A stretch of DNA of 64,000 nt from Diplocarpon mali (GCA_024741835.1 JAENRP010000015.1:228652-292651); one strand, 5' to 3'; numbered from the stretch's first letter, positions 44,245-56,209 are shown. A program made the numbers and translations. The notes: generated by a model from the letters alone, not told the origin.

Positions 44245-47233
44245 GGCCGGCTCTCGATTCTCTTTCTTATCTTTGTTCTAGAAATCTCGAAGGGGTTGTT
44301 TTTAAGGTGGTGATTGGATGGGCGGGATAGGTGACGTTGGGATGGGATGGGAAGAGTCATATTTGAAGATCGTTCTACTGGGAGATGCCCAGAACTTGGT
44401 CAGCTACGGGCGTTGGAAGGGGAAGGGGATGGAAGCATGATGAATCACGATTTCACGACAGATGCCGTCAAGAGTCTCCTTTTTTTCCGCTTCTTTGTTT
44501 TCTCTTTGCTCGGCACGCTTTTCATGCAATCTATGACTCGATGTTGATTGAGTAGCGACTTGAAGCGAAGCAAGGCGATAGATGTAGTAAGGTGGCAAGA
44601 GATGAATAATGATCCTTATGAGCATAAGCACTAGATTTGATAATAAGTTCTCGAAATGAATGAAACTACAAAATGAAAAGTTCATATGCTTTATAAAGTC
44701 GATGTAGCTGATAAATTTGATAGAGTTTATGAAATCTTATAGGATTAGTACAAACGATGTGTTCCTTAAGGTTTTTGGAATTCATAAAAATGCGAAGTTT
44801 AGAAATGTAGATGGTACTTACACCTACTCTATGAGTGGCGAGTGATTCTTGTCAGTACGAGGCGAGGGAGACGACTCAATATCTGCACGCGGCATCTCTT
44901 ACTAATCTGCAGTTTCTATTAAACAGGCTTTAAAGCCGAGATTGAGTCCTTTACATTATAAAGTAATCAAACCCCAAGTTAGATAAAGCTAGCACTGTTC
45001 TAAAGCTTTAGAAAGAAATTTTTATACTACCTTTTATATAAATTACCCTTACTTTAACCTCTAATTGCGTAATTGAAGTTCTTTAAATTAATACTTTTGA
45101 TAGAAGGAAAAGCTTAATGAAGATTATAGAGGGGAAAAGTTACGTTAGAATACGTAAGGAAGAGGAAGGAAATAGGTACCTTTTATGGGTTCTTATAAAA
45201 CTCGATAAGAAGGGTTACAATCGAGAGCTGCCGCCTAGTAGTCAAAAGCTTAATATAATTAAATAAATAGATTCTATTACTATAGAGATCTTCTCTTAGG
45301 ATGGAAAAACTAAGGCGACTCTATTTATTAAGACACCTTTTGAAAATAATGTCTCCTAAGACTTAATTAAGGGAATAACTATCGACTCAGGTATAGGTTA
45401 GAACCTTACCTAAGGAATTAGAAACCATAAGTGTACCAGGCTATATAGTCAAGACATAAGGAGTTTATATACTAGTTTTTTCCTATATATAAATATAGTA
45501 TGGGTCTTTCACTTCTGCTATATAATTTCGAATTAACAAAGCGTATTAAAAGGAAAAAAATCAGGAAGGGAGGATAAAGGTACAAAGGGGATTAACAGAC
45601 GATGAAAGCAAGCACTTCTAGGGTAGCAGGTTAGATTGATCCGAATATTTTCAAATATACTATACTAGATCTAAACTATATTTTAGAACCAGAAAACGCT
45701 ATAGTCGGACTAAGTATAAGGAAAAACTAGCAAGAAAACTCTATGCACTTGACTATCTAGCCGAATATACCTACAATCCTAATTCCTTAAATAAGAGCCC
45801 AACTTCCTATATCATAGTCGAAAGCTGGCCACTCTAGGTCATAAGTAAGTCTTTTCTAAAGAAGTGCCTAGAAGGCAGGGCCGCCTTGGTTCCTCGTCCT
45901 AGGAGAAGCCGAACCTTCCCCTTGTCAATAGCAGCTATCTATTTAGTAGTAGTTCTTATTAGGCTAGGCGTCTTACTAATTGGTAACAGCGCTTTGATCA
46001 TAAAACTTCTTAGCGGCTTTGGCTTTGGCTTTTGAAGATAAGTCTTCGAAGCTATCAAAGCTTGGACATATACCCTCCTCCTTCCATTTCCTTTGCATGT
46101 TGCAACTTGCCTGTATTCCACTTTATCTACTTTCAAGGTCTTTTGTAGTAGGTATATAGTTGAATTCCAAAAGCACCGTAGGTGGAGATGGAAAGTGAGG
46201 GGTATACTATTGGAGAAGTCAAAAAGGGTTCGTTTTAAAGCTTTCGAAAGTGGTAGCTTCTTTTGCGTCACGCTATATACCACTTCTTCAGGTAGCTATG
46301 GAATGCTTCGCTTGGTTCTATCTTATAGATAGGATATGTATGTGTATAGGTATGTGGACTGTTAAATAGTATGTTATACCTTATAGTTGGCTGTTGCTTA
46401 AAGTTCTAACCATGGAAATGAGAATTCTCTAAAGATGGGACTCCTCATTATGATGAATTTATTAATTGAGATGTTGCTGCTGTAGTTTTGTATAATTTTA
46501 GGTGCTTGTTAGATTGAGGTTGATGGAGGTGATTTAAGGTGGTGTGCGGATAGGGGGCGAATAAAGGCAGACGGGGGGCAGACGAGATGAGTTGTTAGCA
46601 AAAGAGTATTATTTTTATATTAAATGGTAAGTAATATTCCAATCAATATACAGACATTCAAAAAGCATACTATGCTAATTAGTTAGCTGTGGCTTGAAAT
46701 TTCACCTGAGGAAATTATAGTGATGTTTAAATAAGGGTTTTATCGGGCTGAATTAATAAATCTAAGTGTTATTTTCATAGCTCTTAGGGGTTAGTTAGTT
46801 TGAGGTAGTAGAAAGATGAGGGTCAGATGAGATGAGTTGTTAGTAGGGAGTCTTTGTTGTATTATGTGCGGTGGGGTCATACGGAGGCTGGCGGTATCAA
46901 AATGCATAGAGTGAATCTAGGGATGTTATAGATAGCATATGAAAATCGTACTCTCGCTCGGCGAAAGCGTTGAACTTCTCGTCTCGACTTCGTTTCTTCA
47001 GGTCGGACACGTTTATATGCTAAATTCTAGATTTTCATAGCCTGGCTAAACCTTTTCACTCTTACCACGCTACTTAACGCCTCCGGGTTCGAGCGATCAT
47101 TTACAAAAACAATTATTAAATATTTTCCCGAACTACTACTTATCACTGTCCTGGCGTTTGCTACTGAGTATGTTAAGTTATCCCCTACCCGTCAGTAGAT
47201 CTTGCTTTTAATCCAAAGGTTCGGTGGAAGTAA
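44245..47233. other. AT-rich repeat-decayed block
   Basis: 3 kb of AT-rich DNA between the DUF3824 gene and a pseudogene. Frames are short and full of TAA/TAG. It contains the Gypsy-like relic listed separately; the rest (45.9-47.2 kb) shows no gene. The composition fits old repeats mutated by RIP. Confidence 0.5.
45000..45840 (+). mobile_element. Decayed Gypsy-like retroelement fragment
   Basis: The best preserved piece, 45700-45838, reads KEKLARKLYALDYLAEYTYN and then SLNKSPTSY, like the end of a Gypsy integrase core (pattern LAEYAYN...TG.SPF). Upstream sequence is AT-rich and stop-riddled. No LTRs or target-site duplications were found, so element limits are approximate and the call rests on a short match. 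Confidence 0.35.
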
Positions 47234-48236
47234 GGGAAAGCAGTTCTCGCGGCCGGTGCATTGTCTGATCTTAGAATATCCGTTCAACCCGTAGATCCTT
47301 TACAAGGATCTGCTTGATTTCTTGTCACGACTGTAAAATACTGCAGTAAACTATCTCAAGCTGATCAAATCGTCACTAAACTCGAGACCAGCCATCGAGC
47401 TGCTGTCGCTGCTCGTGGTTTCGTGGCCGCCGAACAGAACTTCATTCCATTACTCGTCAGCATCTCGGCCATCTGCTCCAACCCGAATCTTCCCAATTCC
47501 GCTGCGCCTCGTGTTCTTGTCCCTCCAACGGCCCAGCTGCTAGCGAATCAGACTTCGAGGACGCGAGCTCGAATAGCTTCATCACCAACCACCCCATTGG
47601 GTGCCGGGGGCTTGAGCGTTGCGCGGGTCATGACAGCTCATGACAGCTGACGAATTCTTCAACTTCACGGTTGGTGCTCTTGATGATGTCAATCTCAATG
47701 ATTCTACTCTCAGAGGAACAACAGCAGCTGCCTTTAATACTAAGGATACTTCAAACTCTCCTACCAGTGCTTCAAGCTCTCCTCAAGCTCCGCCTTTCCC
47801 AGTACCCCAGCAGGAGTCTGTACCGGCTCGAGAAAAAAAACCTTCGCTCGCAAAGCTTCAGCCAGCGAATTCAGCGCTATCTAACGCCATCACCGGCTAC
47901 TCCGGCGACTTCCAAGCATCCACAGTTGCTAATCACAAATTCAGACTCTGCTTACCTACCTTCAAGTTCAAAGCTGGCCTGAACGGCCGAACCACCATAC
48001 AGAGCACGTTCGAGGCCGAGGAACTCTCGTACGACAAGGCACAGCAGGAGGCGCTCAACCCTGGGGTTATTGCCTGCAGGATCTACGATCAGTTGACTAA
48101 TGCTTGTAGTACTAATCAGGCGGCTAGAACTGCGGCTGCTGCGGCGCAGACTTTGGTTACGACTCTGGGGAGGAATGAGACGACGGCTGATGCTTTGCAT
48201 ATTGTATTTGGGTTTAGTATCGCTGGACATGTCTGA
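47234..48236 (+). pseudogene. Broken hypothetical gene: in-frame stop plus 10-bp duplication
   Basis: A coding-like frame runs from 47234 (no ATG) through a TGA at 47315-47317 and on to a TGA at 47648-47650 (includes SQADQIVTKLETSHRAAVAA and FVAAEQNFIPLLVSISAICS). Exactly there a perfect 10-bp tandem duplication, CATGACAGCT at 47629-47638 and 47639-47648, shifts the frame. Downstream, 47640-48236 continues in the shifted frame (DEFFNFTVGALDDVNLND ... FGFSIAGHV). The two halves would be one frame with a single copy of the 10-mer. The first stop could reflect C-to-T change of a CGA codon. Function unknown. Alternatives: an unrecognised intron removing the duplication, or an assembly error. Confidence 0.55.
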
Positions 48237-50698
48237 GATGTTGGAGCAGTCACTGTTCAGTGTTTTTGAGTACGTGGATTGCATACTGTCGTTAAAAGGC
48301 TCTGGGGATTCGAGGTAGTGATATAAACGTATGATTAGGAGTCGATGTATAAGCTTTATATCAGCCAATAAGAAATCAAATAATCTTTCAAAGCATCTGA
48401 TATTCTCAACATTGAACTAGGTAGCCTAGTAGTGTATCTGCAAGGCATTAGCTGAAGTCATCCCATCTCGCTTATAAATCTGCCAAAAGTCAACATCGGA
48501 AAGTTAAATGCCAGACTAAACCAGCTTTCAAATATCAGAAATTTGTTATCATTTGCAAGTAGCGAAATATCATTCTGTTGTTCTCAGATCTCTTTTACGT
48601 AACGTATTCATATATACCACTCGCATTCTGCCTCGCATCTGCAACACTTCGAGACCAGTTTAGCCAGCTCGCTTCCCAGACACTCCCCGTCATACCTTCA
48701 AGAAAGACACAAACCCGTTACACGAATCATGGAGAAAGTGAGATCGAAGATCGATGGGAGATTGGTGACACAGAGATGAAGCAGAGAGATCGTCCCGAGG
48801 TGAGACATGGGCGACGCGGAGGGGTTAGAGAGCTCCAGCTAGCGCATTTCGATGTCTGGTGATTTCGGTCTCGAAAGCTTTAGTGGATAGGACGATGTGT
48901 TACAAGAAGCTTTGTGTCATTCACTAAGAAGATTTTGAAAAATTCCTGACACACGGCTGGGCGGAGATTCGTTTCTGGCGATTTTACATATGGTGTACCC
49001 ATTCGCGATACAGCTCGTCTACCTAGGAGGTGATATTCGTGAGAGCTGGATTATCAGCCTCCGAAACCGACAACTCATGTCTTTCTCTAGCTGGATCCTA
49101 TACTATGGGCTCGCAGCATGTTTAACAACGGCCAAGCGCTTATGTATCTATTTAGCATAGCCATCGATTCTTCTACAAGCCTGCATGCTGCTGCGTGCAC
49201 GGCTCAAGTACACGGTGGTGCAGACTGCAGAGAGAAAAAAAAAATGCCTGATGAGAGGCTGCGACTGAATTTGGAATTGGAGATACTATCTTGACTTCTG
49301 ATTAGGGTCGTCCTACTTCGTTGCAGGCCAAACAAACACCATATGGAAGTATAACATCAACCTTGCAGACCTTATTCTAAGCCCCCTTTCAAACGGAGCT
49401 AATATGGTGCTCGTCTGATCTGCGATGAAGCACTGTCCTACAATCATTTGCAAAGAAGGCTGGTTTTCTCACAGCAGGGGACTTTGGATTGGGTGATATG
49501 AGTGTGGTGTTCAAAACATGCGGTGGGCCTTGGCTGAGGACGATGTGTTTGTCGCACTGAAGCATGAAACCAGGCGCGGTATCTTAGGAAATGAATATAA
49601 TATTGCTAAAAGACAAGTAGATGTGCCCATCTCGTGGAGTGACTGTGCAAAGGGCGCGACGTGCGGTGAAGGCTCTTGGTCATAATCTATACTGCTATTG
49701 GGATCATCTGAATGACAAGTATTCATCTGCGAATTCTCTCCATATACCACAATATCTAGGCAAGAGAAATCTAGCATCGTGAGTTTAATATCAAGTGCGA
49801 TGTGGGTTGAAATTCTCTTGTTGAGTGGAAGGAGCTAGCAGACCAGGGGCTTTAGCGAGGAAAAGACTACCCCGATAATTTGTCAACCTGGGAATTAGAC
49901 TTTTGATATGTATATATACTAATGAGAAACTGTTAAAGATTATTTCCAGCTATATTAAAGCCATTAAGGGCTGATCTACGGTCATACCCAGACATCTATA
50001 TGTACCACTTGTCAAGTGATTGAAGTAATGAGTGGTTGTCTTGGGCGAGCGGGCTGGTAATACGGTCGTACTACAGAAGATCGATCGCAAATATGGTACT
50101 CGGTTGAGATCCATGTGCAGAACAGAACCAATGGAGGAATTTGAATTCTTGACCTGTGTCATTTTACGTGTAAACTGATGATTGTTCTGTTGAATCGTGT
50201 GCCTCTCTCAGTGAGCAGCACCACCCAAGCTCGTCCGAAGACAAAAGTCTTTAAAATGCGATAATAATATCAATGCATTATTCGCCATCCTGTTGTGTCA
50301 TCTGTATTGTGTTACCACTATCAGGTGTGCGTGATACTCGGCGTGGAAGCACCATGGTGTTTAAAAACGTAACGATATGCTACGGCAGGACTTGACGACT
50401 TTGCCAATACCCAATGACAAAGTTCAGATCTAGCACTAGGACGGTACAAAGAGTCGGAAGAAACAGTTCTGCGAGGTACGGATGTCCCATCCTGATCAAG
50501 TCCTACAAAGGCGTCCCCAGAAAATACCAACGGATGGGTACCTGCATAGTGATCATCAACACTGGCCACAATATCAATCGCATCCGATCGCGTCTCAGTA
50601 GTCACGAAATCAGCCAAAGAACCAGATCCTATAAATTGACCAATATCTCACATTTGCTGCGATCCTCATCCTCAGTAGCCATTCTACAGACCTCGAAA
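48237..50698. other. Intergenic stretch, no supported gene
   Basis: AT-leaning, 2.5 kb. Short frames only. The last 100 bp (CTATAAATTGACC near 50630 and a CT-rich stretch) are a plausible promoter for the lectin gene. Confidence 0.5.
50630..50637 (+). promoter_or_regulatory. Possible TATA box of the lectin gene
   Basis: CTATAAAT about 70 bp upstream of the ATG at 50699, followed by CATTTGCTGCGATCCTCATCC. Spacing fits a fungal core promoter; motif match only. Confidence 0.35.
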
Positions 50699-52145
50699 AT
50701 GAAGATCATCATCGAAACCACGAACGAATCCAAGACTGCCGCCATGGGCAACTTCCTCAAAGTTGCCGTGGCCGCTGTATCCTGGGGCAGCAATCGTCTG
50801 GACATCTTCCGCACTGGTGATCGGGCCTCTGATTTGCAGCACAACTGGTGGGATGGCAGCAAGGTAAGTCATAACCTTTCCTTTCCATGTCTTATATCAG
50901 CTCCGGAGAAATGCAGTTATAAGAGAGGAGCTCAAGACTGAAAATCAATACAGTGGGGAGGGTTCGAGTCCTTGGGCGGCTTTCTTACGTCCGTTCCAAC
51001 CGTGACTGCATGGGGTCCAAACCGCCTTGATGTCTTCGCCGTAGGAGGTGATAGTGGATCCTACCACAAATGTAAGCACTCCAACGCGCCAGGGAAGATT
51101 CACCTTGGGAACTGGGATTCTATCTCTGGGAAGCATCTGTGCTCACCGCGCAGGGTGGGATTCCAAGTCTTGGTCTGGGTGGGAGAAACAGGGCGGAATC
51201 TTCGAATCTCCACTTGATGCAGTCAGCTGGGACAGCAATCGCATCGATTATTTCGGCCTCGGGACAGATAGCGCTGCATTCCACAAGTGGTGGGACGGAT
51301 CCAAGGTATATTTCTCGGAATTCTCGACCTTTGCCCACCCTAAGCAGAAGTTAACGTTTGTCCTGCAAACAGTGGAATGGCTACGAGTCTCTCGGTGGCG
51401 TCTTCACCTCACCCATTGAATCCGTATCCTGGTCGCCAGGTCGTCTGGATCTCTTTGGACTCGGTACTGACTCCCAATCCTACCACAATTGGTGGGATGG
51501 CTCGAAATGGGGCGGTTGGGAAAACCTAGGAGGTACCTTCACAACACCACTAGCAGCCGAGACTTACGGTAAGGGAACTCTCTCTGTGGTCGGTCGGGGC
51601 ACCGACAGCGCGTATTGGGTGAAGCACTACGATAATGGCTGGACCGGATGGTCAAGTCTGGGCGGGACGTTCATCTCGGAGCCGAGCATTGTCTCCTGGG
51701 GAAGTGGTCGTTTGGATCTCTTGTAAGCATCTCCTCTATCCTAGATTCTGGAGATAGAGGTTTTCAATGACTGACACTCGACCAAAGCGGGATCGGTACC
51801 AACGGTGCACTTTATCACAAGTACTTCACCGGGGGAAAGTGGTCTGCTGATTGGGAGAACCTGGGTGGTGTTCTGATCTCTGCTCCCACTGCTGTTAGCT
51901 GGGGCTCGAACAGGCTTGATATCTTTGCTTTGGGGACTGATGATGCTGTTTGGCATAAGTGGTAAGTGTTCTCCGAGCTCATTTTTCCCCTGACAGGCTG
52001 TCTCGGACATGAATTCCTCCCCGGACATGTTTCCCAACTCTTGAGTCAACCCTACCGCACGAAGACATCTCTCAAAGAGTTAATGCTAATTCAGAGTTCT
52101 AGGTGGAGTGGATCTGCATGGGGAGGATGGGAGAGACTTAGCTAG
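50699..52145 (+). CDS. Seven-bladed beta-propeller lectin, PLL/DUF346 type
   Basis: Exons 50699-50863, 50954-51071, 51154-51305, 51373-51722, 51788-51961 and 52103-52145 give 333 aa with all phases matching. The protein is seven tandem copies of a ~46-residue repeat with consensus [20 protein letters not shown], then [16 protein letters not shown]. This is the repeat of the Photorhabdus luminescens lectin (PLL) family, Pfam DUF346, which folds as a seven-bladed propeller binding fucose or O-methylated glycans. Blade 5 is the most divergent ([20 protein letters not shown]). There is no signal peptide, so it is probably cytoplasmic, as are many fungal defence lectins. Start at 50699; the ATG at 50744 is possible but would trim blade 1. 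Ligand and role are inferred. Confidence 0.88.
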
Positions 52146-53151
52146 TTTCGATTGTGGTAGCCACAATCGCAATGGGTAGTTGATAGGATGGGACATGCTA
52201 GGATTGCAATTGGGTTTCTTGAACTCTAAATGAAAATTGTACTTTGGACTGTAACTTGTCACAATAAAAACAGATTTTTGTTCTGTCGAAAAGTTTTCAA
52301 TAACTATGAAACGGACGTGGGTCAATAAACGGCGGAGAAGGGAAGACATTTATTAAGTGACAATGCAGTCACGAAAAATCTGCTACTTACAATTGCTCAT
52401 AGCAGGTCCGGCACGGAAGCAGAAATTGAGCTAGAATTTAAGCAAAATTATGATGAGTCAACAGTCTATACAAATTAAGCTGGCGTAGAAGTCGTCAAAG
52501 TGTGAGTATATCGGATGAACCTTATTAAAGGCTCGCTCCTCGGTGCATTCCCCTTTGATCACTTCCAAGAATTCATGCAACTAACGAAATTTGGCAAAAT
52601 CTATACGACTTTGATTTTCCAGCCTCCTACGGTACTGTTTGAATGCGAGCCTTGCACTTCTCGAGTCCAAACCACTCCCAATTCTCGAAGGAAGCAACAT
52701 CTATGAATCATGCCTCGCCGTTGACAATCACTCCTCCCCAAGTACTCGGCACTACTAGGTTATATGGAGAATTTTAAGTTGTGGTTGACGCTACATATTA
52801 GCAAGCGAGCCGATGCCTATTCAAAACTAGATATTGCTCCTATGGAATCTTTCCTCGGATTTCCTTCATAAAGTGNNNNNNNNNNNNNNNNNNNNNNNNN
52901 NNNNNNNNNNNNNNNNNNNNNNNNNNNNNNNNNNNNNNNNNNNNNNNNNNNNNNNNNNNNNNNNNNNNNNNNNNNNNNNNNNNNNNNNNNNNNNNNNNNN
53001 NNNNNNNNNNNNNNNNNNNNNNAATAACTTTCCACTCACAAGCTAATTCGCACTTGCAACTCGCCATCATTTCTTTTAGAATACTTCCAGCATTCATTGA
53101 CGGTAGGAAGCAGTCGTACAGCACATTGTCGTTCAGCAAAAAGTCGCACCC
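52146..53151. other. Intergenic stretch with assembly gap
   Basis: No gene seen on either side of the gap. AT-rich 3' flank of the lectin gene, then the N run 52876-53022. Confidence 0.5.
52876..53022. other. Assembly gap (147 N)
   Basis: Run of undetermined bases; a scaffold join or masked stretch. True length is unknown. Confidence 0.99.
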
Positions 53152-53366
53152 ATGGCTCTATTTCGAACAGTAGTTCTCAAAGTGGCACTTGCTTTGCTTA
53201 TGTTATGTCTCACGCATCTTTGGGGTCTGGCCTCGCCAGGTTACCAATTGGAGTGGTGGTAATGCAGAAGATATCTCATACCTGACTCGAGATTAATAGC
53301 ATAAGCGGCCAAATATCCAAAAGATACTGCTCGTGCGACAGTGACAGCCCAGACTGGCAAATTTGA
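53152..53366 (+). CDS. Possible small secreted cysteine-containing protein
   Basis: ATG at 53152 opens a strong signal peptide (MALFRTVVLKVALALLML, with cleavage expected after ASP or GLA near residue 27). The frame would end at TAA 53260, but a GTAATG donor at 53259 and a TAG acceptor at 53299 (41-nt intron with CTGAC branch) extend it to 57 aa with CISGQISKRYCSCDSDSPDW. It then stops at TGA 53364-53366. Beyond that stop the same frame stays open for 100+ codons (NPALPGSGFAFGKFM, DIDTDWCHSFHW), so the TGA may be a C-to-T premature stop. The gene starts only 130 bp after the gap. Effector-like in size, but intron and end are tentative. Confidence 0.35.
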
Positions 53367-54577
53367 AATCCCGCACTACCAGGATCCGGGTTCGCTTTCG
53401 GGAAGTTTATGGGCAGGTTGGAAAATTGGGATAACACCTTGCAGACATATGACATTGACACTGACTGGTGCCACAGCTTTCACTGGACTATTATAAACAG
53501 GAGGAAAACTGGTAGCATCATGGCCATTATCAGCCAGTCCTCATCACCCAGTAATACCACTAAGAAGACAGATTTCCTGAAAGCCAAGCTAATCTTGAGT
53601 TTGACAAGCATAACAACAATCGTCAAGCTAGCAGAAGCAGAGCAGAAAAAAGGAGTCGTAATCATTACAACTTTAATAAAAAAGATAATAACAGCACAGA
53701 ACCCAAAAGTGCGCACAATAGGAAGTCTCATTGTGGAACAGCGTGACTATCACACTGACCAGCTACTAAAGAAGACTCGTACATTCAGCGTCACAGGGAC
53801 GCAAGCGCTGCGAAGCCTTTTCGTCCCCGTGGACAGAATGTGGTAACGCTTCTGCGGAAGACAAAAAGCAGAAAATCAAGAATAGCATTATCTTCATACT
53901 AGTCTCGTCGGCAACCCAAGAGAACTGAAAACAACAGCTCGATCGCTGACAAGCATAGTGAGTCACAATTGCGAAATTCATTCGAAAGCGAAAATAAAGC
54001 ATACGAAAAGACGATTCCGACAAGCACGCTGATAGTCCCGGCCTCAACCACTCACCAAAGCACGAGCGTTACAACTACTGCTCTAGAAACCCCAGCACAT
54101 GCCAAAGCGACAGGCAAGCATCTCCTCAGTAGTCTTCTAGTTGCGACGCCGTTGCCTGAACGAATGACGATGCCGGCTATTGGTAGGCATGTTCAGGGGT
54201 ATATCGATCGCTTCTGACCAATTTATTTCATACGCAAGCAAGGTTTTTGCCGTGATATTGAGATGGCAGAAAATCTTCGGGAAAAGATTTCGAGGACGGG
54301 TTTTCGGAATGATTGCTCCTGCTTTGGTGCTGTGATATTCCTGGAATATGGGTTGCCACTCTAGCAGGATAATGGGCGTATAATGGAACTTCTCAAATAA
54401 ACAAAACTAATATCATTGCTTTCCGCGAAGCTCTTTGAAATACGGCATAATGTAATCGTAGCGCGCATACCGATGGAATAGACACCTCCCAAACTCCAGT
54501 TCATGCTCGCCGATTCTGGAACGTTAACGCCATGGAATGCAACCATTCCCGAACGCCGAACAGCAACACGTGCTTCC
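53367..54577. other. Intergenic stretch, no firm gene
   Basis: Contains the open continuation of the preceding frame (to 53846) and a Ser/Thr-rich frame 53969-54217. Neither has motifs, a clear start context or coding bias. Promoter elements are not identified. Confidence 0.4.
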
Positions 54578-55191
54578 CTACAGCAGATCAAAGTCGTCCA
54601 GCTTCTCCCTGTACTTCAAGATGTTTCTCTTGATCTTGCTTCTATCCACCCAAGTCACGAAATCCTCCATGTTTCTCGTTACCAAAAACGCCGTATCGGT
54701 GATCGTCTCCGTGCCCACTCTGACATGGCCCTGCTCAATAATCTTCGTCGCAGCCTGAACTGTCTCCGCCATCCTTAATCTCGTCATCACTACCGGTAGT
54801 CGGCGCCTGCAGAATGCAGAAACTGTGACGTTTTTCTCGACTTCGGAGAGCTTGGAATTGACCGCATAAGAGGGCAGGATCCCCATGTCGTGTAGTTTGG
54901 AGAGCAGCAATTCTTCATGTTTACGCCGGAAAGAGGAGTCGGGCGGGAGAGCAGCGAGGCGGTGCGCGAGTTGTTTGAGGCTCTAGAAATGTTTCGTTAG
55001 TATTTATTCTGATATGAGTTGAGGGGAAGATGTACGCCGCAGATTCTGTTGTATTTTGCGTAATCGGATGGTTTCTGGATGTTGTAGCGGCGGATTACGG
55101 CTGCGTCGCGGTGATTGTTGTCGCTTTTGTAGGTGGTGAAGTCGACCTTCCGGAGGAGCCTCTGCTCGTGGTACTTGAGTTTGCGGACCAT
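54578..55191 (-). CDS. IMP3: U3 snoRNP protein IMP3
   Basis: Component of the Mpp10-Imp3-Imp4 complex that, in the nucleolus, helps U3 snoRNA pair with pre-rRNA during small-subunit processing. Exons 55191-55036 and 54982-54578 with a 53-nt intron (branch ACTAAC) give 186 aa, the family length. The N-terminus, [18 protein letters not shown], is the highly conserved IMP3 signature. An S4 RNA-binding domain covers about 108-165 ([20 protein letters not shown] and [17 protein letters not shown]). The C-terminus [15 protein letters not shown] is also typical. Divergent from the mitoribosomal S18 gene, 177 bp apart. Confidence 0.96.
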
Positions 55192-55368
55192 CTTGACTGC
55201 AATACAAAGTAAGTTGTGTGTATCGAGAGAAAGTAGTGTCTTGAGGTTTTGGCAGGGATATCAAGATTATTTGGATGAACGTTTTTCCTGTCCGACGGAA
55301 TATGATACTAGCTTTATCAGTAACGATAATAATCATACCCCGACGATACTCTTCCCAGGAAGAACACC
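55192..55368. promoter_or_regulatory. Shared 177-bp promoter of IMP3 and mitochondrial S18 genes
   Basis: The two ATGs are only 177 bp apart and divergent, so both promoters must lie here. No PAC or RRPE-like ribosome-biogenesis motif is evident by eye. Confidence 0.55.
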
Positions 55369-56209
55369 ATGGCGAATCCACGATTCCAATGCCTGAAAAC
55401 GGCGAGCCAGATTACCAAGATGGGGTTGAATCTGCGAGCTGCATTCTCAACTTCCCAAACTTCAAGATCCGGTACATTTGGAGCACTCGTATTCTCAGTT
55501 GTCAGCCAACTGACAATCTCTTCCAGATGAGCCTCCTAAGCGCATGACTACCGCAGACATGCTCGAATTCTTCCCACCAGGCACCAGTTCTGAAGCGCCC
55601 AAACCCCTTCAAAACCCTATCCGGCAATCCACGCTCAATGCCGAAAAAGGCGAAGCAAACGCACACCTCATGCGGCTCTATAAAAAGAACCAAGAAAAGC
55701 GGAAGCGCGAATTGATGGAATCTCAGCGGATGCGAAGCTCTAACTCGACCGAAGAGTTTATCAACCACAACTTGGCTGCGGATCTCAGCAAGCAGATTAC
55801 CCGGCGGTGGAAGGCGGGTGACATCTATGCACCGCACGATCTGAGCGAGGTAGAGATGCAGAAGTGGAAGAGGAGGGGGCGACCTCAGTACGATGTATTT
55901 GATGTATTAGATTTTAATCCGATTGAGCACTACAGAGTATGATCGGCTTCTTGGGATCTTGGTTGGAAAGGGCTAACTTGTTGGCAGAACTTTGCGATTA
56001 TGTCTGAGTATATCACGCCTATGGGACGTATATTTCATTCTAGAGATACGGGGTTGAGACCGGTCAACCAGCGACGAATTGCGAAGGCAATTCGGAGGTT
56101 GATTGGAATGGGCATGATGCCTAGTGTGCATAGGCATCCGGAGCTTTTGTATAAGATGGCTCAGAAGTATAAACAGAATACTGCGTTCAAGGTAGATGGT
56201 CCGGTGTGA
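55369..56209 (+). CDS. RSM18: Mitochondrial small-subunit ribosomal protein bS18m
   Basis: Exons 55369-55471, 55527-55936 and 55988-56209 give 244 aa. The short first exon encodes a mitochondrial presequence (MANPRFQCLKTASQITKMG followed by RAAFSTS), which is why I chose this ATG rather than the internal ATG at 55544. Exon 2 is a charged extension (GEANAHLMRLYKKNQEKRKR). The S18 core is in exon 3: YITPMGRIFHSRDTGLRPVN then QRRIAKAIRRLIGMGMMP, matching bacterial S18 (GKI.PR..TGL..K.QR...AI.RAR.MGL.P). It should sit on the platform of the mitoribosomal 28-37S subunit. Confidence 0.93.

Noticed and set aside
45939..46283. 114-codon minus-strand frame in the AT-rich block
   Set aside because: Lys/Thr/Leu-rich AT-driven translation with no motifs or splice partners; lies in decayed repeat DNA.
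50321..50617. Minus-strand frame upstream of the lectin with a SDAIDIVASVDD piece faintly like a propeller blade
   Set aside because: Opposite strand, starts at TTG, lacks the WWDG and SLGG elements; resemblance is too short to trust.
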